The translations under genes and the position numbers were made by a program. From Bifidobacterium sp. ESL0790 (GTDB lineage: Bacteria; Actinomycetota; Actinomycetes; Actinomycetales; Bifidobacteriaceae), in assembly GCF_029395435.1 (NCBI RefSeq), contig NZ_CP113915.1, positions 1-64,000 of the forward strand: a DNA stretch of 64,000 nucleotides. The letters are read 5' to 3'. Within the stretch, counting starts at the first letter, position 1, and the number at the start of each line of letters is the position of its first letter. The notes under the pieces were generated by a model. The model saw only the letters and a list, made by a program, of their open reading frames with translations. It had not been told where the DNA came from and made no database searches. Positions 1 through 10,956 of the stretch are shown in pieces.

Positions 1-611
1 GACTGATTTTGATTGCGGCAAGCCTTACTCGCGCATAGCTTTAGTCTAATTTTGTGGGACAAATATATTCTCAGTTGATATTTGCGCTGGTTTGGCGACG
101 CTGCTCAATTTGAAAACGGGCGAGTAAGACACCTCTCTTCGCTATTCGGTAGGACACTTTTGAGCGACGAAAATCGTGATTTTTGCGTTTTTCCACCGCG
201 ACACACCGGGGCCGGTGGAAAACCTGAAAAATTGTTATCCACATGGTTGTACACAAATGTGGGTAAAAGCTGCGAATAAGTCGTGGATATATCCCCATTT
301 TGCGGTGGACTACTCGTGGACTATCCCCCAAAAATTGTGGATAACTTCTCAACGAGCGAGCTCCTGTGGATAACTTCGCTGTTTATCCACAATTCTCCGC
401 AAAGTTATCCACACTGATGGAATCGTTCGCTGCCTAGCCGTTCGTGGGTTTTTTACGGTTATCCACATATTCACCGTGCTTATTGAAATGATTACTGAAC
501 TATCTTACGTTTCATCATCGCGCTAATAACGGTTGCGTTGAATCTCAATCTCACGTTCTACAAAAAGCAACTAGAATGGATACCAGCAAAAACTTCTGAA
601 AGTAGGATTCC
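1..611. other. oriC: oriC region (dnaA-dnaN intergenic) with DnaA-box cluster
   Basis: This non-coding stretch upstream of dnaN holds six perfect 9-mer DnaA boxes (TTATCCACA or its complement): 235-243 (+), 336-344 (-), 365-373 (-), 383-391 (+), 405-413 (+) and 459-467 (+). Near-matches lie at 258-266 (TGTGGGTAA) and around 282-290. The boxes are in mixed orientation and most dense at 336-413, the usual look of an actinobacterial origin between dnaA and dnaN. The flank at about 470-560 is AT-rich and could be the unwinding region. dnaA itself should lie just left of the window. Short reading frames inside this stretch are not credible genes. Confidence 0.92.
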
Positions 612-1736
612 ATGAAAGTCGAAGTCAACTCCGCCGCTTTGGCGGACGCCGTCGCCTGGACCACACGCGTCATCGACGCCCGTCCGGCCAACCCCATTCT
701 CGCGGGAGTCCGGCTCAACGCCGCCGATGGAGCGCTCCACCTTTCCGCGTTCAACTACGAAATCTCGGCCCGCCACCATATTGAGGCCGGGGTTGATGAG
801 GCCGGAAGCGTTCTCGTGCTTGGCAAATTGCTCGCCGACATCTCCAAGTCGTTGCCCCAGGAAAAGACGTATCTGTCGACTACCGACACCACGCTGACCA
901 TTACTTCGGGCAAATCGACCTTCAACATGCAGCTGATGCCGGAAAGCGAATACCCGGATCTGCCCGAAGTGCCGCCGACGCTTGGCCAAGTGGACGCCCC
1001 GACGTTCTCCCAAGCGGTCTCTCAGGCGTGCGTGGCGGTCTCCCGTGAGGAGAATCGTCCGGTTCTGACAGGCGTGCGCATCCAATTCAACGGCGACAAG
1101 GTCGTCATGACCTCCACCGACCGCTTCCGTCTTTCGCGCTCGAGCTTCTCGTGGACCCCGCAGGACGCCAACGTCGACACCCAGACCCTGGTACGCGGCT
1201 CGCTGCTGCGCGATGTGGCCCGCGCCGTCGATGAACACCAGAACGTCGTGGTCGATTTTGACACGGAAAGCCCGTCATTGCTTGGTTTTGAGAACGCCGG
1301 AAGGGTGTCGACCTCGCAGCTGATCGACGGGGAGTTCCCCGCGGTCGACCGACTTTTCGCCGACGAATACCCGATCGAGGCCGTCATCGACAAGCAGCTT
1401 CTGCTCGACGCGATTAAGCGTGTGTCGCTGGTCGCCGAACGCAACGCGCCAATCCGCATGGTCTTCGAAGGCCAGACGCTCACACTTTCCGCCGGAACCG
1501 CCGACGAATCACAGGCCCGCGAGGTGCTCGACATCGACATGGACGGCGACAACATCACCGTCGCCTTCAACCCGTCGTATCTGATCGAGGGATTGAGCGC
1601 GATCACCGAGCCGTTCGTGCGCATGAAGATGACGACCGCCGTCAAGCCCGTCGAGTTCAACGGGCAGCAGGAAGCCGATTCCGACGAGTCGATGGACTAC
1701 CGGTATCTGCTCGTGCCGATGCGCTTCAACAACTGA
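612..1736 (+). CDS. dnaN: DNA polymerase III sliding clamp (beta subunit)
   Basis: This is the ring-shaped processivity factor that tethers DNA polymerase III to DNA. At 374 residues it has the normal length for the three-domain beta clamp. It starts at ATG 612 (MKVEVNSAALADAV) and ends in the typical clamp C-terminus (YRYLLVPMRFNN), with the family-like stretch RPVLTGVRIQFNGDKVV in the middle domain. It is the first gene after oriC and precedes recF, the standard actinobacterial order. A hairpin with a T-run follows it (1756-1800), and recF begins about 320 bases further on, so recF probably has its own promoter. Identification is secure from sequence and context. Confidence 0.98.
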   Translation: MKVEVNSAALADAVAWTTRVIDARPANPILAGVRLNAADGALHLSAFNYEISARHHIEAGVDEAGSVLVLGKLLADISKSLPQEKTYLSTTDTTLTITSGKSTFNMQLMPESEYPDLPEVPPTLGQVDAPTFSQAVSQACVAVSREENRPVLTGVRIQFNGDKVVMTSTDRFRLSRSSFSWTPQDANVDTQTLVRGSLLRDVARAVDEHQNVVVDFDTESPSLLGFENAGRVSTSQLIDGEFPAVDRLFADEYPIEAVIDKQLLLDAIKRVSLVAERNAPIRMVFEGQTLTLSAGTADESQAREVLDIDMDGDNITVAFNPSYLIEGLSAITEPFVRMKMTTAVKPVEFNGQQEADSDESMDYRYLLVPMRFNN

Positions 1737-1755
1737 TAATTCATCAATGATGTGG

Positions 1756-1800
1756 CCTTGCGGGGCGACGCGGAAACGTTGAACCCCGTAAGGTGTTTTT
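1756..1800 (+). terminator. Probable Rho-independent terminator after dnaN
   Basis: Arms CCTTGCGGGG (1756-1765) and CCCCGTAAGG (1784-1793) pair with one G-T wobble and are followed by TGTTTTT. The rest of the 1737-2058 gap is AT-richer and shows no gene; it probably carries the recF promoter, but no clear -35/-10 pair was found. Confidence 0.65.
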
Positions 1801-2058
1801 CTTGAGATTCTGAATATTCGGGACCGTTTATGCAACCTTGGGTTATCAAAATATGATGACTCAGTTATGCGCTTGCGATAGTTGGCTTATCGAATTTGGT
1901 GCATCACATGAGCCGTTGTTGTATTACTGAATTGTTCATTTGTGGACGATTTGGGATGACCTGGGAATCACGTTGTATCAATGCCGAGATGCGGAATCGC
2001 GATATCTGATTGTTATGTATGGATAACTGCCTTGGTTGGCTTGGATGAAGGAGAACGG

Positions 2059-3963
2059 GTGTTCATCTCGCGGCTGGTGCTCGACCACTTTCGCTCATGG
2101 GGGCATGTGGTCGTTGACTTCACGCCGGGCATCAACATCCTCAAAGGCGCCAACGGCTTGGGCAAGACCAACATCGTTGAGGCCGTCGAGGTGCTCTCTA
2201 CTGGGTCGAGCCACCGGGTGTCGAGCTCGCTGCCGCTGATTGAGCGCGGTGAGCGCAAGGCCACCATCCGGGCCAATGTGGTCGAAGGTGACGGAGCCGG
2301 GGCAAATGCGGATCCTCGCGATGAAGTTGCCAAAGTCGCGTCCGAAAGCGGTGTGGTTTCAGCTGATATGGACGATATGCGGTTTGGTCATGATCGTGGC
2401 AATGAAATTGACGGCGCCGTCAACGGAGACTTGGCCAAGACTGGGGACGATTACAGCCGCGAAAATGAGGTGGATGACGGCGCCGTTGACAACGCGATCG
2501 CAGTCGATGCCATGCAGGATGCCGGCAATGAAGCTATCAGCTCAGCTGGGAATGTTGGGAATTCACCAGATTCGGCCCGCAACGAGCCTATTGCCGATGC
2601 TGAACCTCAGGACCCGCAACGGCCGACGACCTACGAGGTGACGATTGCGGCGCGGGGAGCCAATCGCGGGCGCGTCAACGGCGGTTCGTCGCTGTACATG
2701 CGCGACATCGTCGGACGGGTCTCGAGCGTCTCCTTCACTCCCGAGGACCAGCGGCTCGTCTCCGGCGACCCGGCGACCCGGCGCGGGTTCCTCGACCAGG
2801 CCGGCGCGCTTTTCTCCCCCGACTATGCGCTTCATCTGAGCAACAGCACCAAGATCGCCCGGCAACGTGTAGCCCTGCTCAAGCAGTTGCAACAGCGTGA
2901 GGAGACGCCCGACCAACAGCAGGCGGCCCTGAGCGGACTGGAAGTGTGGACCGGGCAGTTCATTGCCGAAGGTGTGGCCCTGACCCGTGCTCGGGCCGAG
3001 CTGGTGAAGCGCTTGGCCGGGCCATTCGCCAAGATTTACAACCAGTTGGCCGGCGGCAACCAGGACGTGGGGCTCGAATATGGGCCGTCGTTCGAGGAGG
3101 TGCTGGAATTCGAACGGCCCGAGCCTGAGATCAGCAAGCATTTCCAACGGCTTTACGCCGGTGAGGTGGCGCGTGGCCGCAACCTTATTGGCCCCCACCG
3201 CGACGATCTGACTTTCATGCTCGAGGGCATGCCCGCCCGCGAATTCGCCTCCAATGGCGAGATGTGGACACTCGCCTTGGCGCTCAAAATGGCGCTTTTC
3301 GGCCAGATCGCCGAAGTACGCGGGGTGAAGCCCATCGTCATCCTCGATGATGTGTTCGCTCAGCTCGACGAGAACCGGCGCCGGCAGATTCTTGATTTCG
3401 CGCTCGGGCAGGACCAGGTGCTCGTCACCGTCGCCTCGGGCAGCGACATCCCCGCCGAAGCGGCCAGGTTGGGCGAGGTCAACATCATTGACGTGGCCCG
3501 GCTCAAAACGCAGAACGAGGACGCCAACGCCGCCCTTGTGGCGCAATTGCAGGTTGCGCGCGGGCCGCATGGACATGAAAATGGAGACTCGAAGAGGTCT
3601 GAACAAGGGCACGATTTGGATGCCTCGCATAAAATGGACGATTTGATTGACCTGAACGCTTCGCACACGACGGATGAGAGTGGTTCGAATGGCTTGGATA
3701 ATACTGGTGGCGCAACTGGTGTGAACAGGCCGGACGCGATTAGCGAACAGAGCATGCCGTCCGAAAACCAGAGTCAACGTCACATCGCACGGAACAATCC
3801 CAAGCCTGATGATGCTGACGAAACGCAACATTTAAATGATGCTGACGCGCACGATGCCGATGACGGTAATGAAACGGAACGTCGGAACGATGTCGTGGAT
3901 GTGCAGGATGCCGATGATTCCGCCGACCGCCACGAACCGGGCGATGACGGGGAGGCGGCATGA
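2059..3963 (+). CDS. recF: DNA replication/repair protein RecF with long insert and acidic tail
   Basis: RecF is an SMC-like ATPase that helps load RecA at single-strand gaps. Motifs present are Walker A (GANGLGKTN, about residue 30), the signature region SGDPATRRGFLDQAG and Walker B PIVILDDVFAQLDENRR. I chose GTG 2059 (VFISRLVLDHFRSWG) because AAGGAG lies at 2048-2053; an in-frame ATG at 1981 would add 26 residues unlike the family. The product is about 634 residues, against roughly 370-420 for typical RecF. The excess is a low-complexity insert at about residues 75-190 (rich in D, A, N, G) and an acidic, polar tail after about residue 500. Both extra parts use less GC-biased codons than the conserved core. 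The stop overlaps the dciA start (ATGA). Confidence 0.93.
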   Translation: MFISRLVLDHFRSWGHVVVDFTPGINILKGANGLGKTNIVEAVEVLSTGSSHRVSSSLPLIERGERKATIRANVVEGDGAGANADPRDEVAKVASESGVVSADMDDMRFGHDRGNEIDGAVNGDLAKTGDDYSRENEVDDGAVDNAIAVDAMQDAGNEAISSAGNVGNSPDSARNEPIADAEPQDPQRPTTYEVTIAARGANRGRVNGGSSLYMRDIVGRVSSVSFTPEDQRLVSGDPATRRGFLDQAGALFSPDYALHLSNSTKIARQRVALLKQLQQREETPDQQQAALSGLEVWTGQFIAEGVALTRARAELVKRLAGPFAKIYNQLAGGNQDVGLEYGPSFEEVLEFERPEPEISKHFQRLYAGEVARGRNLIGPHRDDLTFMLEGMPAREFASNGEMWTLALALKMALFGQIAEVRGVKPIVILDDVFAQLDENRRRQILDFALGQDQVLVTVASGSDIPAEAARLGEVNIIDVARLKTQNEDANAALVAQLQVARGPHGHENGDSKRSEQGHDLDASHKMDDLIDLNASHTTDESGSNGLDNTGGATGVNRPDAISEQSMPSENQSQRHIARNNPKPDDADETQHLNDADAHDADDGNETERRNDVVDVQDADDSADRHEPGDDGEAA

Positions 3964-4442
3964 GGGAACCAATCAACGTCGCGCTGAAACTCGACGACCG
4001 CAAGCTGCCGGCCGAGGTCTTCGAACGGCTCTCCGCGCGCTCGATGGTGCGCCGCGAATGGGCCAAGCGCGAGGAGGAGGCTTGGCGGAACTTCGGCAAG
4101 CCCGGCCGCGACCCGGGCAAGCTCGGCGGCGTGATGACGGCCATGGCCAAGCAGGGCGACTGGGTGCCGCATCTGAAGATCGCGCAGCTGCGCAACCACT
4201 GGGACCAGGTGGTCGGCGAGGGCATCGCCCGCCACTCCGAGGTGACCAGCCTCAAGGACGGGGTGCTCACCATCCGCGCCGAATCCACGGTCTGGGCCAC
4301 GCAGCTGACCTACCTCATCCCCCAGCTCACCAGAACCATCCGGCAACGGTTGCAAGGTCTCGATGTTCGTGAGATCCGCGTCACCGGGCCACAATCCCAC
4401 CGTTTCAACCGGTACGGCGGTCGGCGTTATATGCGGCGTTGA
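3960..4442 (+). CDS. dciA: DUF721 (DciA-like) protein
   Basis: This 160-residue protein carries a DUF721 domain in its C-terminal half (WDQVVGEGIARHSEVTSLK, then DGVLTIRAESTVWATQLTYL). DUF721 proteins are known as DciA, a replicative-helicase operator or loader in many bacteria that lack DnaC/DnaI; assigning that role here is by family and position. The N-terminus (residues 1-65) is basic and charged. The ATG overlaps the recF stop by four bases, so the two are translationally coupled. The position between recF and gyrB is standard in actinobacteria. Confidence 0.85.
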   Translation: MREPINVALKLDDRKLPAEVFERLSARSMVRREWAKREEEAWRNFGKPGRDPGKLGGVMTAMAKQGDWVPHLKIAQLRNHWDQVVGEGIARHSEVTSLKDGVLTIRAESTVWATQLTYLIPQLTRTIRQRLQGLDVREIRVTGPQSHRFNRYGGRRYMRR

Positions 4443-4862
4443 TGGAGAATTGCGTCAGGGATGTGGCTATGACTTTGGGCATGATAGAGGTCGAAATCGT
4501 ATATGGCGCGCAGAATGTCGGGAATCGCATGGTGCACTAGTTTTCCCAAGATGGAGGCTACGAAATGGCGACTGTGAAATATCGGTGCTGAAACAAGGGC
4601 GCGAAAATCGTGAGAAGGTAATTGACAAGCTTTACCAATATCTATGTAAAAGGATTTGAGGGGATTTCGGCTTCACCCGCCCTGTAAATCTGGCCAAAAT
4701 CCCAAAAATTCGTTCCAAGGGGCCAACAACGAAAAGTCCCCATAAGCTGGTAAAATAGTCCATATTAGAGTTACCAGCCTAGAAGGCCCCATTATTTGCT
4801 TTCTAGAGCGTATCGCCCGCACAGGAACCCCTTCCTGCGAGGGAATTGCAGGAAGGAACCTT
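4443..4862 (+). promoter_or_regulatory. gyrB upstream region, probable promoter
   Basis: This 420-base stretch shows no credible gene. It contains TTGACA at 4622-4627 without a well-placed -10, and a TGGTAAAAT extended -10-like sequence ending at 4756. A purine-rich ribosome site, GGAAGGAA, lies at about 4851-4858 just before the GTG start of gyrB. A gyrase promoter is expected here, but the exact elements are uncertain. Confidence 0.35.
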
Positions 4863-6953
<2,091 letters not shown>

Positions 6954-7069
6954 CGCTTTTCACTTAGGCGGAGTGAACGGACAGCACAGCATCGACGCCT
7001 GAGTAATAGCGCCTAGCGCGATATAGCAAACGTAACAACGAGTGACCAACAGACTGCTAAGGACAAATA

Positions 7070-9808
7070 GTGGCAGACGATAACAATACAAATGATGGCA
7101 GCGACCAACAGTACGTGCCCGACGGCTCACTGGAGCCGCTGAGCCCGCAGGAGGCCGACAACACCGATTACGGCCTGATGAAGGGCGAGCGTATCCAGCG
7201 CATCGACCTGGGCCAGGAGATGCGCGAATCGTACCTCGCGTACTCCCTCTCCGTGATCGTGGAGCGCGCGCTCCCCGACGTGCGAGACGGCATGAAGCCG
7301 GTGCACCGCCGCGTGATCTACGCGATGTACGATGGCGGATACCGCCCTGACCGCGGCTACAATAAGTGCTCCCGCGTCGTCGGCGACGTGATGGGCAAGT
7401 ACCATCCGCACGGCGACTCCGCCATCTACGACACCCTAGTGCGTATGGCCCAGTCGTGGTCGATGCGCTACCTGCTCGTGGACGGCCAGGGCAACTTCGG
7501 CTCCCCGGGCGACGACCCCGCGGCCGCCATGCGTTACACCGAGTGCCGTATGGCCCCGCTCGCCATGGAGATGGTGCGCGACATCGACAAGGACACTGTC
7601 GACTTCGTGCCGAACTACGACGGCAAGACGCAGGAGCCCACCGTGCTCCCCGCCCGCTTCCCGAATCTTCTGGTCAACGGCTCCTCCGGCATCGCCGTGG
7701 GCATGGCTACCAACATCCCGCCGCACAACATGCGCGAGGTGGCCGATGGCGTGCACTGGGCACTCGACCATCCCGACGCCACCAAGGAGGAGCTGCTCGA
7801 GGCGCTCCTGCAGCGCATCAAGGGCCCGGACTTCCCCACCGGCGCCACGATTCTCGGCCACAAGGGCATCGAGAAGGCCTACCGCACCGGCCGTGGCCTC
7901 ATCACTATGCGCGCCGTGGTCAACACCGAGGAGATCAAGGGCCGTATGTGCCTGGTGGTCACTGAGCTGCCCTACCAGGTCAACCCCGACCGCCTCGCCG
8001 CCTCCATCCGTGAATCCGTGCGCGACGGCAAGATCCAAGGCATCGCCGACATGCGCGACGAGACCTCGGGCCGCACCGGCCAGCGCCTCGTGCTCGTTCT
8101 GAAGCGCGACGCCGTGCCGAAGGTCGTCCTGAACAACCTGTACAAGCACACCCAGCTGCAGCAGACGTTCGGCGCCAACATGCTCGCGCTGGTCGACAAC
8201 GTGCCGCGCACGCTCTCGCTCGACGCCTTCGTCAGCCACTGGGTCACCCACCAGATCGAGGTTGTGGATCGTCGTACCCGCTACCTCAAGCGCGAGGCCG
8301 AGGAACGCGACCACATCCTGCAGGGCTACCTGAAGGCCCTCGACATGATCGACGAGGTCATCGCCCTCATCCGCGCCTCCAAGGACGTGGAGACCGCGCG
8401 CAACGGCCTCAAGGACCTGCTGGACGTCGATGACGCCCAGGCCGACGCGATCCTGGCGATGCAGCTGCGTCGTCTCGCCGCGTTGGAGCGCCAGAAGATC
8501 CTCGACGAGCACAACGAGCTGATGAAGAAGATCGCCGACTACAACGACATCCTCTCCAGCCCCGAGCGTGAGCGCAAGATCGTGGGCGACGAGCTCGATG
8601 AGATCGTGGCCAAGTACGGCGACGAGCGCCGCACCAAGATCCTGCCGTTCTCCGGCGAGATGAGCGACGAGGACCTGATCGCCGACGAGAACGTGGTCGT
8701 CACCGTCACGCACTCCGGCTTCGTCAAGCGCACCAAGGCCGACGAATACCGCGCCCAGCACCGCGGCGGCAAGGGCATCAAGGGCGCCAAGCTGCGCCAG
8801 GACGATGTGGTGGACCACTTCTTCCTCACCTCGACGCATAACTGGCTGCTCTTCTTCACCAACCGTGGCCGCGTCTTCCGCCTCAAGGCTTACGAGCTGC
8901 CCGAGGGCTCGCGCGACTCCAAGGGCCAGCATGTGGCGAATCTGCTGCAGCTCGCGCCCGGCGAGACCATCCAGGCGGTGCTCTCGATCCCGAACTACGA
9001 CGTAGCCAAGTACCTCGTGCTCGCCACCCGCAGTGGCAAGGTCAAGAAGACCGAGCTGACGCAATACGACTCCACCCGTCAGGGCGGCCTCATCGCCGTG
9101 CGCCTGATGGCCGACCCCGAGACCGGCGAGCCGGCCGACGAGCTGATTGGCGCGACGCTGTGCAATGCGGACGATGACATCATCTTGGTCTCTAAGCACG
9201 GCATGAGCTTGAAGTTCAAGGCCGACGACGAGCAGCTGCGCCCGATGGGCCGCCAGACCGCCGGTGTGCAGGGCATGAAGTTCCGCGATGGCGACGAGCT
9301 GTTGGCGATGGACGTGGTCCGCGCCGACCAGGAAGAGGAGCTCGACCTGTTGGTCGTCACCAACGAGGGCTTCGCCAAGCGCACCAACATCGACGAATAC
9401 CGCCTCCAGGGCCGCAACGGCTACGGCGTCAAGGCGCTGCAGCTGGCCGACGGACGCGGCGAGCTGGTGGGCGCGCTCATCGTGCGCGACAGCGACCAGG
9501 TGATGGCCATCATGAAGTCCGGCAAGGTCATCCGCTCCGACGTCAACGAGGTCAAGCGCACCGGGCGCAACACCCAGGGCGTCACGCTCGCCAAGCCTGA
9601 CAAGAACGACGAGATCATCTCCATCGCCCGCAACGACGACACCGAGGACGACGAGGATGAGGACGCGGACGAGAATGCGGCGGACAAGAACTCTGCTGAG
9701 TCTGGTTCCGTTGATTCCACCGAGTCCGGTTCCGCCGAAAACGGTGACGCCAAAGCTGACGAAGGCAAGTCCGAGGCCAAGGCTGAAGGCGAGACCGACG
9801 CTGAGTAA
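7070..9808 (+). CDS. gyrA: DNA gyrase subunit A
   Basis: This is the DNA-breaking subunit of gyrase. It starts at GTG 7070 after AAGGA. It has 912 residues: the catalytic tyrosine region [10 protein letters not shown], the quinolone-determining segment [14 protein letters not shown] (serine and aspartate at the positions linked to susceptibility), and a C-terminal beta-pinwheel with a GyrA-box-like [10 protein letters not shown] near residue 565. After about residue 860 there is an acidic, low-complexity tail rich in D, E, S and A. A strong hairpin at 9861-9910 probably ends the gyrBA transcript. Confidence 0.98.
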   Translation: MADDNNTNDGSDQQYVPDGSLEPLSPQEADNTDYGLMKGERIQRIDLGQEMRESYLAYSLSVIVERALPDVRDGMKPVHRRVIYAMYDGGYRPDRGYNKCSRVVGDVMGKYHPHGDSAIYDTLVRMAQSWSMRYLLVDGQGNFGSPGDDPAAAMRYTECRMAPLAMEMVRDIDKDTVDFVPNYDGKTQEPTVLPARFPNLLVNGSSGIAVGMATNIPPHNMREVADGVHWALDHPDATKEELLEALLQRIKGPDFPTGATILGHKGIEKAYRTGRGLITMRAVVNTEEIKGRMCLVVTELPYQVNPDRLAASIRESVRDGKIQGIADMRDETSGRTGQRLVLVLKRDAVPKVVLNNLYKHTQLQQTFGANMLALVDNVPRTLSLDAFVSHWVTHQIEVVDRRTRYLKREAEERDHILQGYLKALDMIDEVIALIRASKDVETARNGLKDLLDVDDAQADAILAMQLRRLAALERQKILDEHNELMKKIADYNDILSSPERERKIVGDELDEIVAKYGDERRTKILPFSGEMSDEDLIADENVVVTVTHSGFVKRTKADEYRAQHRGGKGIKGAKLRQDDVVDHFFLTSTHNWLLFFTNRGRVFRLKAYELPEGSRDSKGQHVANLLQLAPGETIQAVLSIPNYDVAKYLVLATRSGKVKKTELTQYDSTRQGGLIAVRLMADPETGEPADELIGATLCNADDDIILVSKHGMSLKFKADDEQLRPMGRQTAGVQGMKFRDGDELLAMDVVRADQEEELDLLVVTNEGFAKRTNIDEYRLQGRNGYGVKALQLADGRGELVGALIVRDSDQVMAIMKSGKVIRSDVNEVKRTGRNTQGVTLAKPDKNDEIISIARNDDTEDDEDEDADENAADKNSAESGSVDSTESGSAENGDAKADEGKSEAKAEGETDAE

Positions 9809-9860
9809 CCGGTAACTGGTGATCGGTAACGACCACCCGCGACCGCAAGGCAGCCAATCC

Positions 9861-9910
9861 AATCGCGACCACCGACATCCATGAGATGCCAGTGGTCGCG
9901 ATTCGTTTTT
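9861..9910 (+). terminator. Strong Rho-independent terminator after gyrA
   Basis: A perfect 12-base stem pairs AATCGCGACCAC (9861-9872) with GTGGTCGCGATT (9892-9903), followed by CGTTTTTGG. The remaining gap to 10271 holds no credible gene; AAGGAG just before 10272 is the ribosome site of the next gene. Confidence 0.8.
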
Positions 9911-10271
9911 GGTGGCCTTCGGTGGCGAATATTGGACATGACCGGACATGATTTGGCGAGAATTATCCGAAATCTGCTGTCGAACATAGTTGACGACATG
10001 AGGCGGATGGAATAAGCCGGGCTGTTGTCCGTTTGCCGGCGGAAGAGACTTTCGATATGAATCGGATATATTCAAGGCTTGATTATGTCCGTTTTCTGCC
10101 GTCGGAGCGTGGCATGCGCAGACCCGCGTGGGGGTTGTGGGCGGGTGCCGTGATTTCGCGCTTTCTCGTCGCCGAAGACTGGTAGCCTCAAACCAGATGA
10201 ATCGTGCGGAAATATCGCCAATTCCCCCGGAAACGCGGGGCGTGGGGATGGAATGAATTCAAGGAGTGGGC

Positions 10272-10826
10272 ATGAGCGAGAACTTCAGCGACAGCGAGTT
10301 TGACAGGGCACTGCGACCCGAGGGTGAGCAGGGCGAAGGTGGCCACGAGCACAACGCCCCACGCGTGGCGCGCTCGGCCTCCAACCAGCACTCCGGCCTC
10401 GGCGGCTCCTCCACGAACGTGCCGGCCCCGCACATGAACGGCGGCAGCAAGCGTCGCAAGCCCCGCGCCCGCCGCATGAGCCTTTCGCTGACCCGCATCG
10501 ACGCGTGGTCGGTGGCCAAGGTCACCTTCCTGCTCTCCGTGGCGTTCGGCATCATCCAGATTGTGGCCGTGGCGCTCATCTGGGCGCTGCTCAACGTGGT
10601 CGGCGTCTTCGACCAGGTCACGCAGATCGTCTCGTCCACGGGCCTCGACGCCGGTGGCTTCAATCTCGCCAGTGTCTTCTCCTTCAGCACGGTGATCAGC
10701 ACGGTCACCATCGTGGCCATCGTCGAGGTCGTCATCGCTACGATTTTCGCGGTCATCATCGCGGCGTTATACAACGTCATCAGCCAGCTCGTCGGCGGTG
10801 TGCACGTCACCCTCGGCGACGACTGA
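10272..10826 (+). CDS. DUF3566 membrane protein
   Basis: This 184-residue protein has a polar, disordered N-terminus (residues 1-65) and two hydrophobic helices at about residues 80-110 (VTFLLSVAFGIIQIVAVALI) and 145-175 (VISTVTIVAIVEVVIATIFA). It matches the actinobacterial DUF3566 transmembrane family, usually encoded directly after gyrA; its function is unknown. I chose ATG 10272 because AAGGAG lies at 10261-10266. Downstream is an inverted repeat and the lepB-like gene. Confidence 0.82.
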   Translation: MSENFSDSEFDRALRPEGEQGEGGHEHNAPRVARSASNQHSGLGGSSTNVPAPHMNGGSKRRKPRARRMSLSLTRIDAWSVAKVTFLLSVAFGIIQIVAVALIWALLNVVGVFDQVTQIVSSTGLDAGGFNLASVFSFSTVISTVTIVAIVEVVIATIFAVIIAALYNVISQLVGGVHVTLGDD

Positions 10827-10863
10827 CAGTCGATTTCCACCATCGGTGTGGTAGGCGAAAAGA

Positions 10864-10906
10864 TTGTATGCAGGCCCGCGCATACAAACGATAGACACGG
10901 TACAAT
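10864..10906 (+). promoter_or_regulatory. Inverted repeat next to a -10 box upstream of lepB
   Basis: TTGTATGC (10864-10871) and GCATACAA (10880-10887) form a perfect 8-base inverted repeat with an 8-base gap. A good -10 hexamer, TACAAT, lies at 10901-10906, so the right arm falls about where a -35 would be. It could be an operator over the lepB promoter. A terminator for the DUF3566 gene is less likely, as no T-run follows. Confidence 0.4.
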
Positions 10907-10956
10907 AGAAAAGCACGGAATTCGGTAAGCACACACAAGCCAGTGGAGCGCGACAA

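Noticed and set aside
1981..2058. Upstream ATG start for recF
   Set aside because: The added 26 residues are not RecF-like, while GTG 2059 has a good ribosome site.
4363..4659. 98-residue frame between dciA and gyrB
   Set aside because: Overlaps the dciA 3' end, has mixed composition and no ribosome site.
7436..10075. 879-residue minus-strand frame across gyrA
   Set aside because: Same cause: antisense of a strongly GC3-biased gene, no domain features.
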